DNA of 30,894 nt from a virus. Positions 15,631 to 22,301 of this stretch are shown here, one piece after another (the stretch's first letter is position 1; the number at the start of each line of letters is the position of its first letter). The stretch lies in the IMG/VR virus record IMGVR_UViG_3300044712_000069, positions 1 through 30,894 of that record; one strand, given 5' to 3'. A program made the position numbers and the translations under genes. The notes beneath the pieces were generated by a model that was not told the DNA's origin, did no database searches, and worked only from the letters and a program-made list of their open reading frames with translations.

Positions 15631-16287
15631 ATGCCAGGTTTAGGCCGTAAAGTTTTTAGCGCGGGGTCAATTCTCGCGGCGGCAGATGTTCAGGGCTATC
15701 TGCAAGACCAGGCGGTAATGGTCTATAACAGCTCTACCGACCGCTCTACCTCATTAGGAACCGCCGTATCCGAAGGTATGGTGACCTACCTAAAGGACAC
15801 GAACGTCCTTGAAATGTATGACGGATCAGCCTGGACTTCCGTAGCCGCTGGTGACATCACCGCCGTAACCGCTGGAACAGGTCTAACGGGTGGCGGAACC
15901 GCTGGGTCCGTAACCCTAAACGTGAACTATGCTGCCGTAGGTTCTGGTATTACACTTTCGGGAACCGCAGTTGTATTCCCGTCTACCGCAGTCAGCGCGG
16001 CTTATACAGCCGTGGCAGGTTTGGACAACGGAACGATTATCGTTACCGGAACCGCCGCCGTAACCGTGACCGTCCCAGACATTCTTGCTACGGGCGATTC
16101 CCTAAACGTTATCCGTGACACTTCGGGAACCGTTACCCTGGCCGCTGGAACGGGCGTGACTTCTTGGGCAGGTGCAGGAACCGCAGGAACCGCAGTCACC
16201 TTCAAGATTGACCAACAATACAACGGCGCGCAGGTTATCAAGACCGCCGCCAACACTTACCGAGTTATTGGAAAGATTACTGTCTAA
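15631..16287 (+). CDS. Tail fibre-like protein with Gly/Thr repeats
   Basis: 218 aa, beta-rich. A-G-T-G-L-T-G-G-G-T-A-G-S-V-T-L (81-96) is a repeat motif common in trimeric phage fibre shafts. An earlier segment has the virion-type pattern M-V-Y-N-S-S-T-D-R-S-T-S, then L-E-M-Y-D-G-S-A-W. The protein is almost free of cysteine and charged residues. It lies just before three related receptor-binding candidates and overlaps the first by one base, so it may form the shaft to which they attach. Confidence 0.7.
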   Translation: MPGLGRKVFSAGSILAAADVQGYLQDQAVMVYNSSTDRSTSLGTAVSEGMVTYLKDTNVLEMYDGSAWTSVAAGDITAVTAGTGLTGGGTAGSVTLNVNYAAVGSGITLSGTAVVFPSTAVSAAYTAVAGLDNGTIIVTGTAAVTVTVPDILATGDSLNVIRDTSGTVTLAAGTGVTSWAGAGTAGTAVTFKIDQQYNGAQVIKTAANTYRVIGKITV

Positions 16288-16859
16288 TGCCATTCGGACT
16301 AGGGTTCTTTGCGACCGCTGGTGCAGGTGGCGCAGCGGGTTCTTTTGACCTACTCGAAACCCAGGTGCTAACGGGTAACACCGCTTCCATAACCTTCAGC
16401 TCGCTATCTACTTACGCAAGCACCTATCAACACCTTCAACTGCGATACACCGCAAGAGTTACGGAAAACATTGGCGGTGCAGGAACTTTTTATCTAAATG
16501 TGAATAGCGATACAGGCTCAAACTACGCTCGCCACTTCCTAAGAGGTAACGGTTCAAGTGTTGTTACGGCATCATTAACAAGCACTAACGCACCAGACAT
16601 AGGCTACACGGCTGGCTCGGAGAGTGCGGCTAACATCTTCTCCGCTGGTGTGATTGACATTCTTGATCCTTTTGAAACAACGAAATACAAAACTATGCGG
16701 ACTTCTTCGGGGCTAGTTTCTGGTTACAAAGAGGTTTGGTTGAGTAGCTTGCTATGGCAGAACACTAATGCCCTATCCAGCATTTCGTTGGAAACTTATG
16801 GAAGCCATAGTTTCGTGCAATACTCTCGCTTCTCGCTATACGGAATAAAGGCGGCATAA
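16287..16859 (+). CDS. Receptor-binding-like tail protein, paralogue 1
   Basis: 190 aa, beta-rich, with an N-terminal Gly/Ala stretch not shared by its paralogues. Core landmarks are S-I-T-F-S-S-L, F-Y-L-N-V-N-S-D-T-G-S-N-Y, a D-P-F-E-T-T-K-Y-K-T-M block and a C-terminal S-R-F-S-L-Y-G-I. The same order occurs in the two genes that follow. A jelly-roll-type host-binding domain is plausible. It overlaps both neighbours by one base (TAATG). Confidence 0.65.
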   Translation: MPFGLGFFATAGAGGAAGSFDLLETQVLTGNTASITFSSLSTYASTYQHLQLRYTARVTENIGGAGTFYLNVNSDTGSNYARHFLRGNGSSVVTASLTSTNAPDIGYTAGSESAANIFSAGVIDILDPFETTKYKTMRTSSGLVSGYKEVWLSSLLWQNTNALSSISLETYGSHSFVQYSRFSLYGIKAA

Positions 16860-17356
16860 TGCCTACTAACACTTATACACCACTGGCAACGATAACCCTA
16901 ACGGGGACAGACTCGGAGATTGTCTTTGCCTCAATTCCAAATTCCTACCGTGACTTAGTGCTAGTCGTTGGAAACATGACCGCAACTGCAGCCAATACCT
17001 TTTACCTACAAGCAAATTCAGACGGCGGTTCTAACTATTCTTGGGTAACTGCTTGGGGAGTCGGTTCGGGTTCAGGCGGTAGCGCGACCCTTACAAATAA
17101 TGGAGCTTTGATAGGTGCTTATACAGGGCTTTCGACTAGCACAGCGCAGACAACAGTAGTTCAACTTATGGACTACTCGGCAACCGATAAGCACAAGACA
17201 ATTCTTGCTAGACACAACAACTCGGCAGGTGAAGTTTCTATGAGCGCAAGTCGCTGGGCTAGTAATACAGCTATCAACTCAATTTCTCTAAAAGTTTTGC
17301 CGAGCGGTTCGTTTCAGAGTGGAAGCACATTCAGTTTGTTTGGGGTGATCGCATAA
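16859..17356 (+). CDS. Receptor-binding-like tail protein, paralogue 2
   Basis: 165 aa. It shares with its neighbours I-V-F-A-S-I-P, F-Y-L-Q-A-N-S-D-G-G-S-N-Y, a K-H-K-T-I block and the C-terminal S-T-F-S-L-F-G-V. Otherwise it has diverged strongly, as expected for host-range proteins. Base composition is low: the 60 bases from 17161 are 42% GC by hand count, against 58% for the 60 bases from 5761 in the capsid gene. The function as receptor binding is inferred from position and fold pattern. Confidence 0.65.
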   Translation: MPTNTYTPLATITLTGTDSEIVFASIPNSYRDLVLVVGNMTATAANTFYLQANSDGGSNYSWVTAWGVGSGSGGSATLTNNGALIGAYTGLSTSTAQTTVVQLMDYSATDKHKTILARHNNSAGEVSMSASRWASNTAINSISLKVLPSGSFQSGSTFSLFGVIA

Positions 17357-17868
17357 TGCAGGTAATTCAACATCAGGAATTAGCTTCGTCTCAGGCAAGC
17401 ATTACCTTTAGCTCAATTCCGCAGACCTTCACCGACCTAGTGCTAAAGCTAAGCCAAAGAGGAACTAACACAGACGCTACGGCGGTTTATCTGGAGTTCA
17501 ACGGAGTGACTACGGGTTACACCGCTAGGCGATTGCTTGGAGATGGGGCTTCGGCTAGTTCGGCTTCCTTTACAACAGGTTTCTTTTCGGGCTTGACAGG
17601 TTCTAGCTTTACCGCAAACACTTTCGACTCTACCGAGTGTTACATTCCAAACTATACAAGTTCTAACGCCAAGTCTTATAGCAGCGAGCATGTGACCGAG
17701 AACAATGCAACGACATCGTTTCAGGCGATTTACGCAGGGCTTTGGACAGGCACAGCCGCTATCACTCAAATAGTAATCAAGCCGTTCACGGGCAGCTTTG
17801 TCCAATACACTTCCGCCACCCTTTACGGCATAACAAAAGGTTCAGACGGAATCGTAACCGTTAGCTAA
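17356..17868 (+). CDS. Receptor-binding-like tail protein, paralogue 3
   Basis: 170 aa. It shares S-I-T-F-S-S-I-P, a central Y-L-E-F-N-G-V-T-T-G-Y block and the end S-A-T-L-Y-G-I with the two genes upstream. Unlike them it has a short extra tail (K-G-S-D-G-I-V-T-V-S) and one Cys in the middle. It is the last of the fibre genes. It may be a third subunit of a hetero-oligomeric tip or an alternative adhesin. Confidence 0.65.
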   Translation: MQVIQHQELASSQASITFSSIPQTFTDLVLKLSQRGTNTDATAVYLEFNGVTTGYTARRLLGDGASASSASFTTGFFSGLTGSSFTANTFDSTECYIPNYTSSNAKSYSSEHVTENNATTSFQAIYAGLWTGTAAITQIVIKPFTGSFVQYTSATLYGITKGSDGIVTVS

Positions 17869-17882
17869 CAGAAAGAAAAGAA

Positions 17883-18119
17883 ATGACTCAAGAAATCCCA
17901 ACCAAGCTGATCGTGGACTGTTCCACAGGTGAAAGGACTATCGTTCCTTTGACCGAGGCCGAGATTGCCGAGCGTGAAGCAATGGCGGCTCAAGCACTAG
18001 CAGAGCAGGCCGCTCGTGAAGCCGAGGAAACCGCAAAGGCTGAGGCAAAGGCTTCTGGTATTGCGAAGCTTCTGGCACTTGGACTCACCGAGGCCGAGGC
18101 AACCGCTCTAGTAAACTAG
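17883..18119 (+). CDS. Small Ala/Glu-rich helical tail-associated protein
   Basis: 78 aa. A short beta start (K-L-I-V-D-C-S-T-G-E) leads into a long Ala/Glu helix (about 25-60) and a C-terminal L-G-L-T-E-A-E-A-T-A-L motif. Small proteins of this make-up commonly follow fibre genes in siphoviruses and may be fibre chaperones or tail-tip components. The start at ATG 17883 has GAAAGAAAAG upstream. No catalytic motif is seen. Confidence 0.65.
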   Translation: MTQEIPTKLIVDCSTGERTIVPLTEAEIAEREAMAAQALAEQAAREAEETAKAEAKASGIAKLLALGLTEAEATALVN

Positions 18120-18155
18120 TAACAAACCTACGCCCTATCTTTCGGAGCGTATCTA

Positions 18156-18368
18156 ATGAATGACGAACAAATCCCTACCTGGGCTATTGAGCTAATCAAG
18201 CAGGTAGAGCGACTAAACGAAAAGTTGCCTACGCACGTCGAATGGGTAGAGCGAAACATTCTCGATCATGAGAAGCGTATTCGCGAAATTGAACGCCGTA
18301 TTTGGATAGCCGCTGGCGCGTCCGGTGTCTTCGGTGCAGCCGTTACATTCCTAATCCAAAGCTTCTAA
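18156..18368 (+). CDS. XhlA-like membrane-anchored lysis protein
   Basis: 70 aa: a charged helical N-terminus (E-K-R-I-R-E-I-E-R-R-I) followed by one C-terminal membrane segment (about 49-68, A-A-G-A-S-G-V-F-G-A-A-V-T-F-L). This is the layout of XhlA/hemolysin-type proteins that cooperate with holins in other phages. It opens the lysis cassette and overlaps the next gene by one base (TAATG). A tail-associated membrane protein is an alternative. Confidence 0.65.
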   Translation: MNDEQIPTWAIELIKQVERLNEKLPTHVEWVERNILDHEKRIREIERRIWIAAGASGVFGAAVTFLIQSF

Positions 18369-19408
18369 TGCGTCGCTGGCTAATCGCCTTACTTCTTGCT
18401 TTCGGCTGGTTATTCTCGACCCCTGCAAATGCCGACGTTAGACAAGACGGCGACACCATTCAATTCAGCTACCAATGGGGAAGCGTCACCCGCACCTTCA
18501 CCGACTCGGTTGTAACCATTACCGTCGTGAACGACATAACAAACAAGATCGGGTATGGCGGGGAAGTCATAGACACCTACCGAATCACACTAGGCGACCA
18601 GGTAATCGAAGTAACCGAGAAGCACGGGGCCAGAGATTACGTCTTCACAATCACCGGAAGCCAGACGCTAACGCTAGAAGGTATCGACCACGGATTCTGG
18701 GCGGGATTCTACGGCCCGATTATGACGATCGCCGCGACTCCCATAGCTCAACCAATAGAACCCACAACATTATCCCCAGAAACGCAATCTGCGACCACAA
18801 GCGACGCAACTATCTCACCAACCCAATCAGTAACGGCAAGCCCAGAGCCAACCCCAGAACCGCAACCCACTCCAACACCGTCACCAGAGCCAGCCCCAAG
18901 TCCAGAACCAATTTCTTCACCTACGCCCGAACCCGTCCAGCCAGAACCGACCCCAGAAGCAACACCATCACCAACGCCAACGGCAAGTTCCCCGACGCAA
19001 TCGCCAGAACCAGAACCAACGCAATCGCCCATAATCCCAAGCGAAACAGCGACACAATCAGAATCAGTAGTAGCGCAACCAACGCCCCTGCCCATAGTGA
19101 CAGAAGCACAAACCCCGCAAGTAATCGACCCAACACCCGTTCAGTCTAGCGAAGGTATAAATGAAGAACCGACTACAACTTCCACGGAAGCTGCTCAAAT
19201 CCCAGAAGAAACTTTCAGCGAGTCGGTATCAAGCGCAATCGAAGCAACCGTCACCCAAGCCATCGGAGCCGCCGTCGAAGCCGTGGGAGAATTAGTGAAG
19301 ACGTTTCAATCGGCCGGCCTAGACATGACTCCCGAACAGCGCAAACAAGCCCAAGAAATCGTCGTATCGTCGGTAATGGTTAGCCAGGTAGTAAGGAAAA
19401 TAAAGTGA
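18368..19408 (+). CDS. Secreted Pro/Thr/Glu-rich protein of the lysis region
   Basis: 346 aa, unknown family. The N-terminus M-R-R-W-L-I-A-L-L-L-A-F-G-W-L then S-T-P-A-N-A is a classical signal peptide with cleavage after A-N-A (about residue 22). A beta-rich domain follows (about 23-125), then about 145 residues of low-complexity Pro/Glu/Thr/Ser (P-E-P-T and T-P-S-P-type repeats), then a helical C-terminus (about 275-346). The Pro-rich part could span the cell wall. The last base of the preceding stop is the first of its ATG, and its end overlaps a GTG start. A role in lysis or envelope blocking is inferred only from location. Confidence 0.8.
   Translation: MRRWLIALLLAFGWLFSTPANADVRQDGDTIQFSYQWGSVTRTFTDSVVTITVVNDITNKIGYGGEVIDTYRITLGDQVIEVTEKHGARDYVFTITGSQTLTLEGIDHGFWAGFYGPIMTIAATPIAQPIEPTTLSPETQSATTSDATISPTQSVTASPEPTPEPQPTPTPSPEPAPSPEPISSPTPEPVQPEPTPEATPSPTPTASSPTQSPEPEPTQSPIIPSETATQSESVVAQPTPLPIVTEAQTPQVIDPTPVQSSEGINEEPTTTSTEAAQIPEETFSESVSSAIEATVTQAIGAAVEAVGELVKTFQSAGLDMTPEQRKQAQEIVVSSVMVSQVVRKIK
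18830..19130 (+). repeat. Degenerate Pro/Glu/Thr codon repeats
   Basis: Imperfect tandem arrays of CCA-GAA-CCA-ACC-like codons encode the low-complexity linker of the secreted protein. Such arrays drift by slippage. They also keep several other frames open, producing long false reading frames on both strands. Confidence 0.6.
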
Positions 19409-19587
19409 AGTTCGTAAAGGCACTATTGAAAGACCTGCTGGATCAGGCATGGACGCTCGTTGCGCTGGTAATCGGTTATGTCGTTCTCGAAGGCACGGCC
19501 CGCACGCTAACGGGTTGGCTAATCCTGGGAACCCTTCTCGTCTGGGTTTTGACCTTCCCGCTGCGTTACGACCGCGAAGTAGAATAG
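19405..19587 (+). CDS. Small two-TM protein, possible holin
   Basis: 60 aa from GTG 19405, which overlaps the upstream TGA (GTGA). Two hydrophobic segments, about 17-31 and 35-52 (W-L-I-L-G-T-L-L-V-W-V-L-T-F), with a basic start (K-F-V-K-A-L-L-K) and charged end. Size, topology and position just before the M23 peptidase suggest a holin or antiholin. A second candidate holin lies after the peptidase. Confidence 0.65.
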   Translation: MKFVKALLKDLLDQAWTLVALVIGYVVLEGTARTLTGWLILGTLLVWVLTFPLRYDREVE

Positions 19588-19594
19588 ACCTATG
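19577..19594 (+). promoter_or_regulatory. Candidate leaderless start motif, copy 2
   Basis: GAAGTAGAATAGAC then C-T-ATG. TAGAAT (19580-19585) ends six bases before ATG 19592. It matches the motif before 9171 at 14 consecutive bases although the overlapping stop codon is in another frame, so it is conserved as DNA rather than protein. Confidence 0.5.
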
Positions 19595-20038
19595 CGCTTC
19601 CCGTTCGACCCGAAATACATCACCGACCGCTTCGGCACTCTATCCGAGTTCCGTAAGTCCCGTGGTATGCAACCGCACTCCGGCGTAGACTTCGGCCGTC
19701 CTGACAACACCCCGATTCCTTCGGTGGCTAACGGGACTATCGTTCTACAACAATGGAGCGACGTGCTAGGCAATGTTTCGGTTCTGCGTGTAATGGGCAA
19801 GGATAAGGAAATTCGCTACTTCGGTTTCTGCCACCTAGCCGAACCAGGCTTGGCAGTTGGAACGAAGATAAAAGAAGGCGACATTATCGGCAAGGTCGGC
19901 GGCGGTAAGAAGACCCCTAGCGGATCAGCGTCTTCGGGAGCGCACCTACACCTAACCCTAAGCAAAGAACTAAAGGGCGTGTTTGGGCCAACGAGCGTAA
20001 AGCAAGACCCAATCGCCTACCTAAAGGAAAACAAGTGA
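19592..20038 (+). CDS. M23-family peptidase (endolysin candidate)
   Basis: 148 aa, almost exactly one LytM/M23 domain. Zinc and catalytic residues are visible: H29-S-G-V-D33, H81, and H118-L-H120. The family cuts peptide cross-bridges of peptidoglycan. There is no signal peptide, transmembrane part or cell-wall-binding domain, so it would need a holin for export. No other endolysin is recognised in the window, making it the best lysin candidate. It sits between two small membrane proteins and overlaps the second (GTGA). The start lacks a clear Shine-Dalgarno. Confidence 0.88.
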   Translation: MRFPFDPKYITDRFGTLSEFRKSRGMQPHSGVDFGRPDNTPIPSVANGTIVLQQWSDVLGNVSVLRVMGKDKEIRYFGFCHLAEPGLAVGTKIKEGDIIGKVGGGKKTPSGSASSGAHLHLTLSKELKGVFGPTSVKQDPIAYLKENK

Positions 20039-20394
20039 TCAAAGACATTATTTTTAGGGCTATCGGTCTATTCCTAGCTACCTTCTTCGCCGGAACCGGA
20101 GTCGGTTCTATCGCGACTAATGGCGATTGGTTGCTTGGTTCGGTAATCGGTGTTGGAACCGCGTTCGCTGCCGTTTTGACAATGCTCGGTGTTTCGCTCA
20201 CCTGGCAGGGGACTCTAAACGCGGACGATGTTGCCAACGCATTTCGCGCCGCAGTAGCTAAGGCAGCCGAAGGTAACGAAAATCTTCAAAAAGCCCTAGA
20301 GGTCGAGAAGGACGGGAGCTTCGATTTCGACGACGTAGACTTTGATGGCGACGACGACCTATACGACCCGAACGCAAAAGACGAAGTAAAATAA
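20035..20394 (+). CDS. Holin-like membrane protein with acidic tail
   Basis: 119 aa from GTG 20035, overlapping the peptidase stop. Two hydrophobic segments (about 8-28 and 32-52) are followed by a soluble helix and a very acidic C-terminus (D-F-D-D-V-D-F-D-G-D-D-D-L). Holins usually have charged tails of this kind, though mostly basic ones. AAAGGA precedes the start. It ends the plus-strand late operon before the control region. Confidence 0.7.
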   Translation: MIKDIIFRAIGLFLATFFAGTGVGSIATNGDWLLGSVIGVGTAFAAVLTMLGVSLTWQGTLNADDVANAFRAAVAKAAEGNENLQKALEVEKDGSFDFDDVDFDGDDDLYDPNAKDEVK

Positions 20395-20551
20395 AAGCTA
20401 TGACGGCCGGAAAGTCCCTGATAAAACTACGGTTTAGGTCACACTTCGCTTCGGTGAACTTAAGATAGCCGAACGCTTTAGGTCTAGAGTGCGTCGCAAA
20501 TAGGCCAACACACCGTTTACACGGCCGATAGCCCCGTCAGAAATGGCGGGG
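20395..20551. other. Non-coding control region with paired repeats
   Basis: 157 bases, the longest gap in the window. ACGGTTTAGGTC (20429-20440) and ACGCTTTAGGTC (20473-20484) are direct repeats differing at one base, with starts 44 bases apart, about four helical turns. A small hairpin TCAC...GTGA lies between them. The 3' end contains a terminator stem. Operator or origin function is possible but unproven. Confidence 0.45.
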
Positions 20552-20560
20552 TTATCTTAT
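20527..20560 (+). terminator. Terminator of the late operon, overlapping a WhiB stop
   Basis: 13-bp stem, GATAGCCCCGTCA (20527-20539) with TGGCGGGGTTATC (20544-20556), two G-T pairs, closed by a GAAA tetraloop. TTAT follows on the plus strand. It lies between converging genes and overlaps the stop codon of the minus-strand WhiB gene. Confidence 0.7.
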
Positions 20561-20881
20561 TGCACCTAGCTTGAACTTCTCGACTCTAGCGGCTGACCGC
20601 TCTAAAGCCTTCTCTAGTGTTGTCTTACCCCTGCGAATGTCGATTCTCTGGTGTGGGGTTAGCCCGCCCCAAATGCCATACCCTTCGTCTGCCGCAAGCG
20701 CATAAATAGCGCACTCCCGTTGAACGGGGCAGGTCCCGCACAGCTTCTTCGCCATGCGTAATTCATAGGACTCACCGCCAGATTCGGGGAACCATAATTC
20801 TCCGTCTACTTCTTGGCAGACCGGCGTTCCCTTCTGCCTAATCGCGTCGGCTAATAACGTAAATGCTTGTTCCGCTTTCAT
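20552..20881 (-). CDS. WhiB-family iron-sulfur regulator 1
   Basis: 109 aa. Cysteines C22, C48, C51 and C57 match the WhiB arrangement C-Xn-C-X2-C-X5-C that binds a [4Fe-4S] cluster. G69-I-W-G-G follows and then basic residues (about 79-108), the putative DNA-contact tail. WhiB proteins bind the host sigma factor and redirect or block transcription; some phage versions are known to act on host genes. It is transcribed against the late operon from its own promoter (20889-20917), seven bases between the -10 box and ATG, so the message may be leaderless. Confidence 0.92.
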   Translation of the reverse strand: MKAEQAFTLLADAIRQKGTPVCQEVDGELWFPESGGESYELRMAKKLCGTCPVQRECAIYALAADEGYGIWGGLTPHQRIDIRRGKTTLEKALERSAARVEKFKLGAIR

Positions 20882-20884
20882 AAA

Positions 20885-20902
20885 GCAAACGATAATGCTT
20901 GC
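20885..20902. promoter_or_regulatory. Imperfect palindrome over the WhiB1 -10 box
   Basis: GCAAACGATAATGCTTGC has 6-bp arms matching at five positions and covers the -10 hexamer of the WhiB1 promoter. It is a candidate operator, possibly for autoregulation. Confidence 0.35.
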
Positions 20903-20917
20903 TTATTGAAACGTCAA
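20889..20917 (-). promoter_or_regulatory. Promoter of WhiB1
   Basis: On the minus strand TTGACG (-35, 20912-20917) and TATCGT (-10, 20889-20894) are 17 bases apart, close to the vegetative consensus. The -10 box ends seven bases before the ATG at 20881. The -35 box overlaps the end of the second WhiB gene. Confidence 0.7.
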
Positions 20918-21180
20918 ATTCTGTCGCCTGGTGTTGTCCCGCCCCAGATTCCGTGCTTCTGCGAGGTTGTCAGCGCGTAGGTAAAACATTGCTCAATAAT
21001 CGGGCAGGTCTGGCACAACGCCTTAGCGACCTTCGTATACGCCGATCGCAGTTCTGGGTCGGTTATGTCTTCGGGGAAGAATAGTTCGGGATACGGCTCG
21101 CATGGAACGCCACCGGCAGCATGAATCGACTTCAATAGCTTGAAGTGCTTCGTGTCGGTAATAAATTGTCGGTGAGCCAT
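20914..21180 (-). CDS. WhiB-family iron-sulfur regulator 2
   Basis: 88 aa. C27, C56, C59 and C65 fit the WhiB cluster pattern, with G77-I-W-G-G near the C-terminus. Unlike its neighbour it stops soon after the glycine turn (G-D-R-I), so it lacks the basic C-terminal extension and may act by protein-protein contact rather than DNA binding. Shared features around F-F-P-E and L-C-x-T-C-P suggest that the two arose by duplication or were both selected. It is divergent from the exonuclease gene across 33 bases that would carry control sites for both. Confidence 0.88.
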   Translation of the reverse strand: MAHRQFITDTKHFKLLKSIHAAGGVPCEPYPELFFPEDITDPELRSAYTKVAKALCQTCPIIEQCFTYALTTSQKHGIWGGTTPGDRI

Positions 21181-21213
21181 TATAGGTTTAGGCTACTAGA
21201 CGAAAGAGAAATT
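21166..21213 (+). promoter_or_regulatory. Promoter and leader of the recombination operon
   Basis: TTGTCG (21166-21171) and TAGGCT (21189-21194) are 17 bases apart. GAAAGAG serves as Shine-Dalgarno before ATG 21214. The -35 box lies inside the start of WhiB2 on the opposite strand, so the divergent promoters overlap. Confidence 0.6.
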
Positions 21214-22095
21214 ATGGCTCTACACGCACCGGAAGACTTCAATGGGGCAAAACTACTAGGGGTCTTTGAATCGGGGACTAGCGAGTGGCACGAAGCCCGC
21301 GCAGACGGTATCGGTGGCTCGGAAGTGGGAACAATTCTCGGACTCAACCCGTGGGAGTCGCCGTATTATTTATGGGCCTTAAAGACCGGACAACTACCGC
21401 CAAAGATTCTGGATTCGTTTGCGGTGAAACTAGGTAACGTCCTAGAGCCGGTCATTTTAGATACTTTGCTTCCGCAAGCGCACCCTGATTGGGAAATCTA
21501 CCGCACGGGAACTTACCAGCACCCCACCCTGCCGTTCCTACACGCCAACCCAGACGCGCTGGCAAAGATAAATGGCGAGTGGGTGGTAGTCGAAGTGAAG
21601 ACTTCGCGTAACTATTGGAGCGAAACCCCGCCACACTACGAAGCCCAGGTGCGTCACTACATGAACGTTCTCGGAATCAAGCGCGGCGTTATTGTCGGCC
21701 TGGTTGCGATGGATTGGGTCGAAACCTGGATAGAACACGACGATTTCGAAGCGCAGGTAATCGAGCAGAAGGCAACCGAGTTCTGGAAGATGGTGCAGGA
21801 AGGCACGGCCCCAGACTTCGACGGATCGGAAAGCACCTACACCGCCGTTAGGGAATTGCACCCGCTAATCGACGGCACGGAAGTAGAAATCGACGGACTA
21901 CATGGCTTGGCAATCGCGCAGGAAAAGTTCGAGCGCGCCGAAGCCGAACTAAAGAAGTTAAAGTCAGAGGTGCTGGCTATTATGGGAAACGCACAACACG
22001 CTTACGTTCAAATGGGCGAAGAAAAGATAAGGGTCGCTTCCAGGCAAGCCCGCAACGGTGGAACTCCGTTTCTAGTGATTAGGAAGAACAAATGA
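21214..22095 (+). CDS. YqaJ/lambda-Exo-like recombination exonuclease
   Basis: 293 aa. The protein digests one strand of double-stranded ends to feed an annealing protein. G-G-S (34-36), D114 (in A-N-P-D-A-L), E127-V-K129 (in V-V-V-E-V-K-T-S) and Q145 follow the YqaJ nuclease motif order. A C-terminal helical, Glu/Lys-rich region follows. The start at ATG 21214, not the upstream ATG 21145, is supported by the Shine-Dalgarno and promoter. It is first in the early operon and overlaps the next gene by ATGA. Confidence 0.88.
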   Translation: MALHAPEDFNGAKLLGVFESGTSEWHEARADGIGGSEVGTILGLNPWESPYYLWALKTGQLPPKILDSFAVKLGNVLEPVILDTLLPQAHPDWEIYRTGTYQHPTLPFLHANPDALAKINGEWVVVEVKTSRNYWSETPPHYEAQVRHYMNVLGIKRGVIVGLVAMDWVETWIEHDDFEAQVIEQKATEFWKMVQEGTAPDFDGSESTYTAVRELHPLIDGTEVEIDGLHGLAIAQEKFERAEAELKKLKSEVLAIMGNAQHAYVQMGEEKIRVASRQARNGGTPFLVIRKNK

Positions 22096-22301
22096 TGTTA
22101 TTGCTAGGTGACGAGGTCACTTGCTTTCGCGAAGTAGGCGGCGATACTTCGATCGTCACCGGACGCGTTACGGGTATCGTGCAGAACGATAACGGCGACC
22201 TAAAATACTTTTACATAAAGGGAATAGAAGCGGCCTTCTGGGTTAGCGACGGCTGGACTTTTGAATACGAAGAAGAAATAGAAGGGGAAACAAATGGCTA
22301 G
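22092..22301 (+). CDS. Small beta-rich hypothetical protein
   Basis: 69 aa, acidic C-terminus (E-Y-E-E-E-I-E-G-E). The core V-T-G-R-V-T-G-I-V-Q-N followed by K-Y-F-Y-I-K-G suggests a small beta barrel. No known family recognised. It overlaps the exonuclease stop (ATGA) and the start of the probable annealing protein by eight bases, so it belongs to the recombination operon. Confidence 0.7.
   Translation: MMLLLGDEVTCFREVGGDTSIVTGRVTGIVQNDNGDLKYFYIKGIEAAFWVSDGWTFEYEEEIEGETNG

Noticed and set aside
18475-19149. 224-codon plus-strand frame and a 115-codon minus-strand frame over the Pro-rich gene.
   Set aside because: Repetitive codons keep several frames open. The signal-peptide frame explains the region; the others are His/Arg/Asn-rich or Gly/Val/Ser repeats without starts or ribosome sites.
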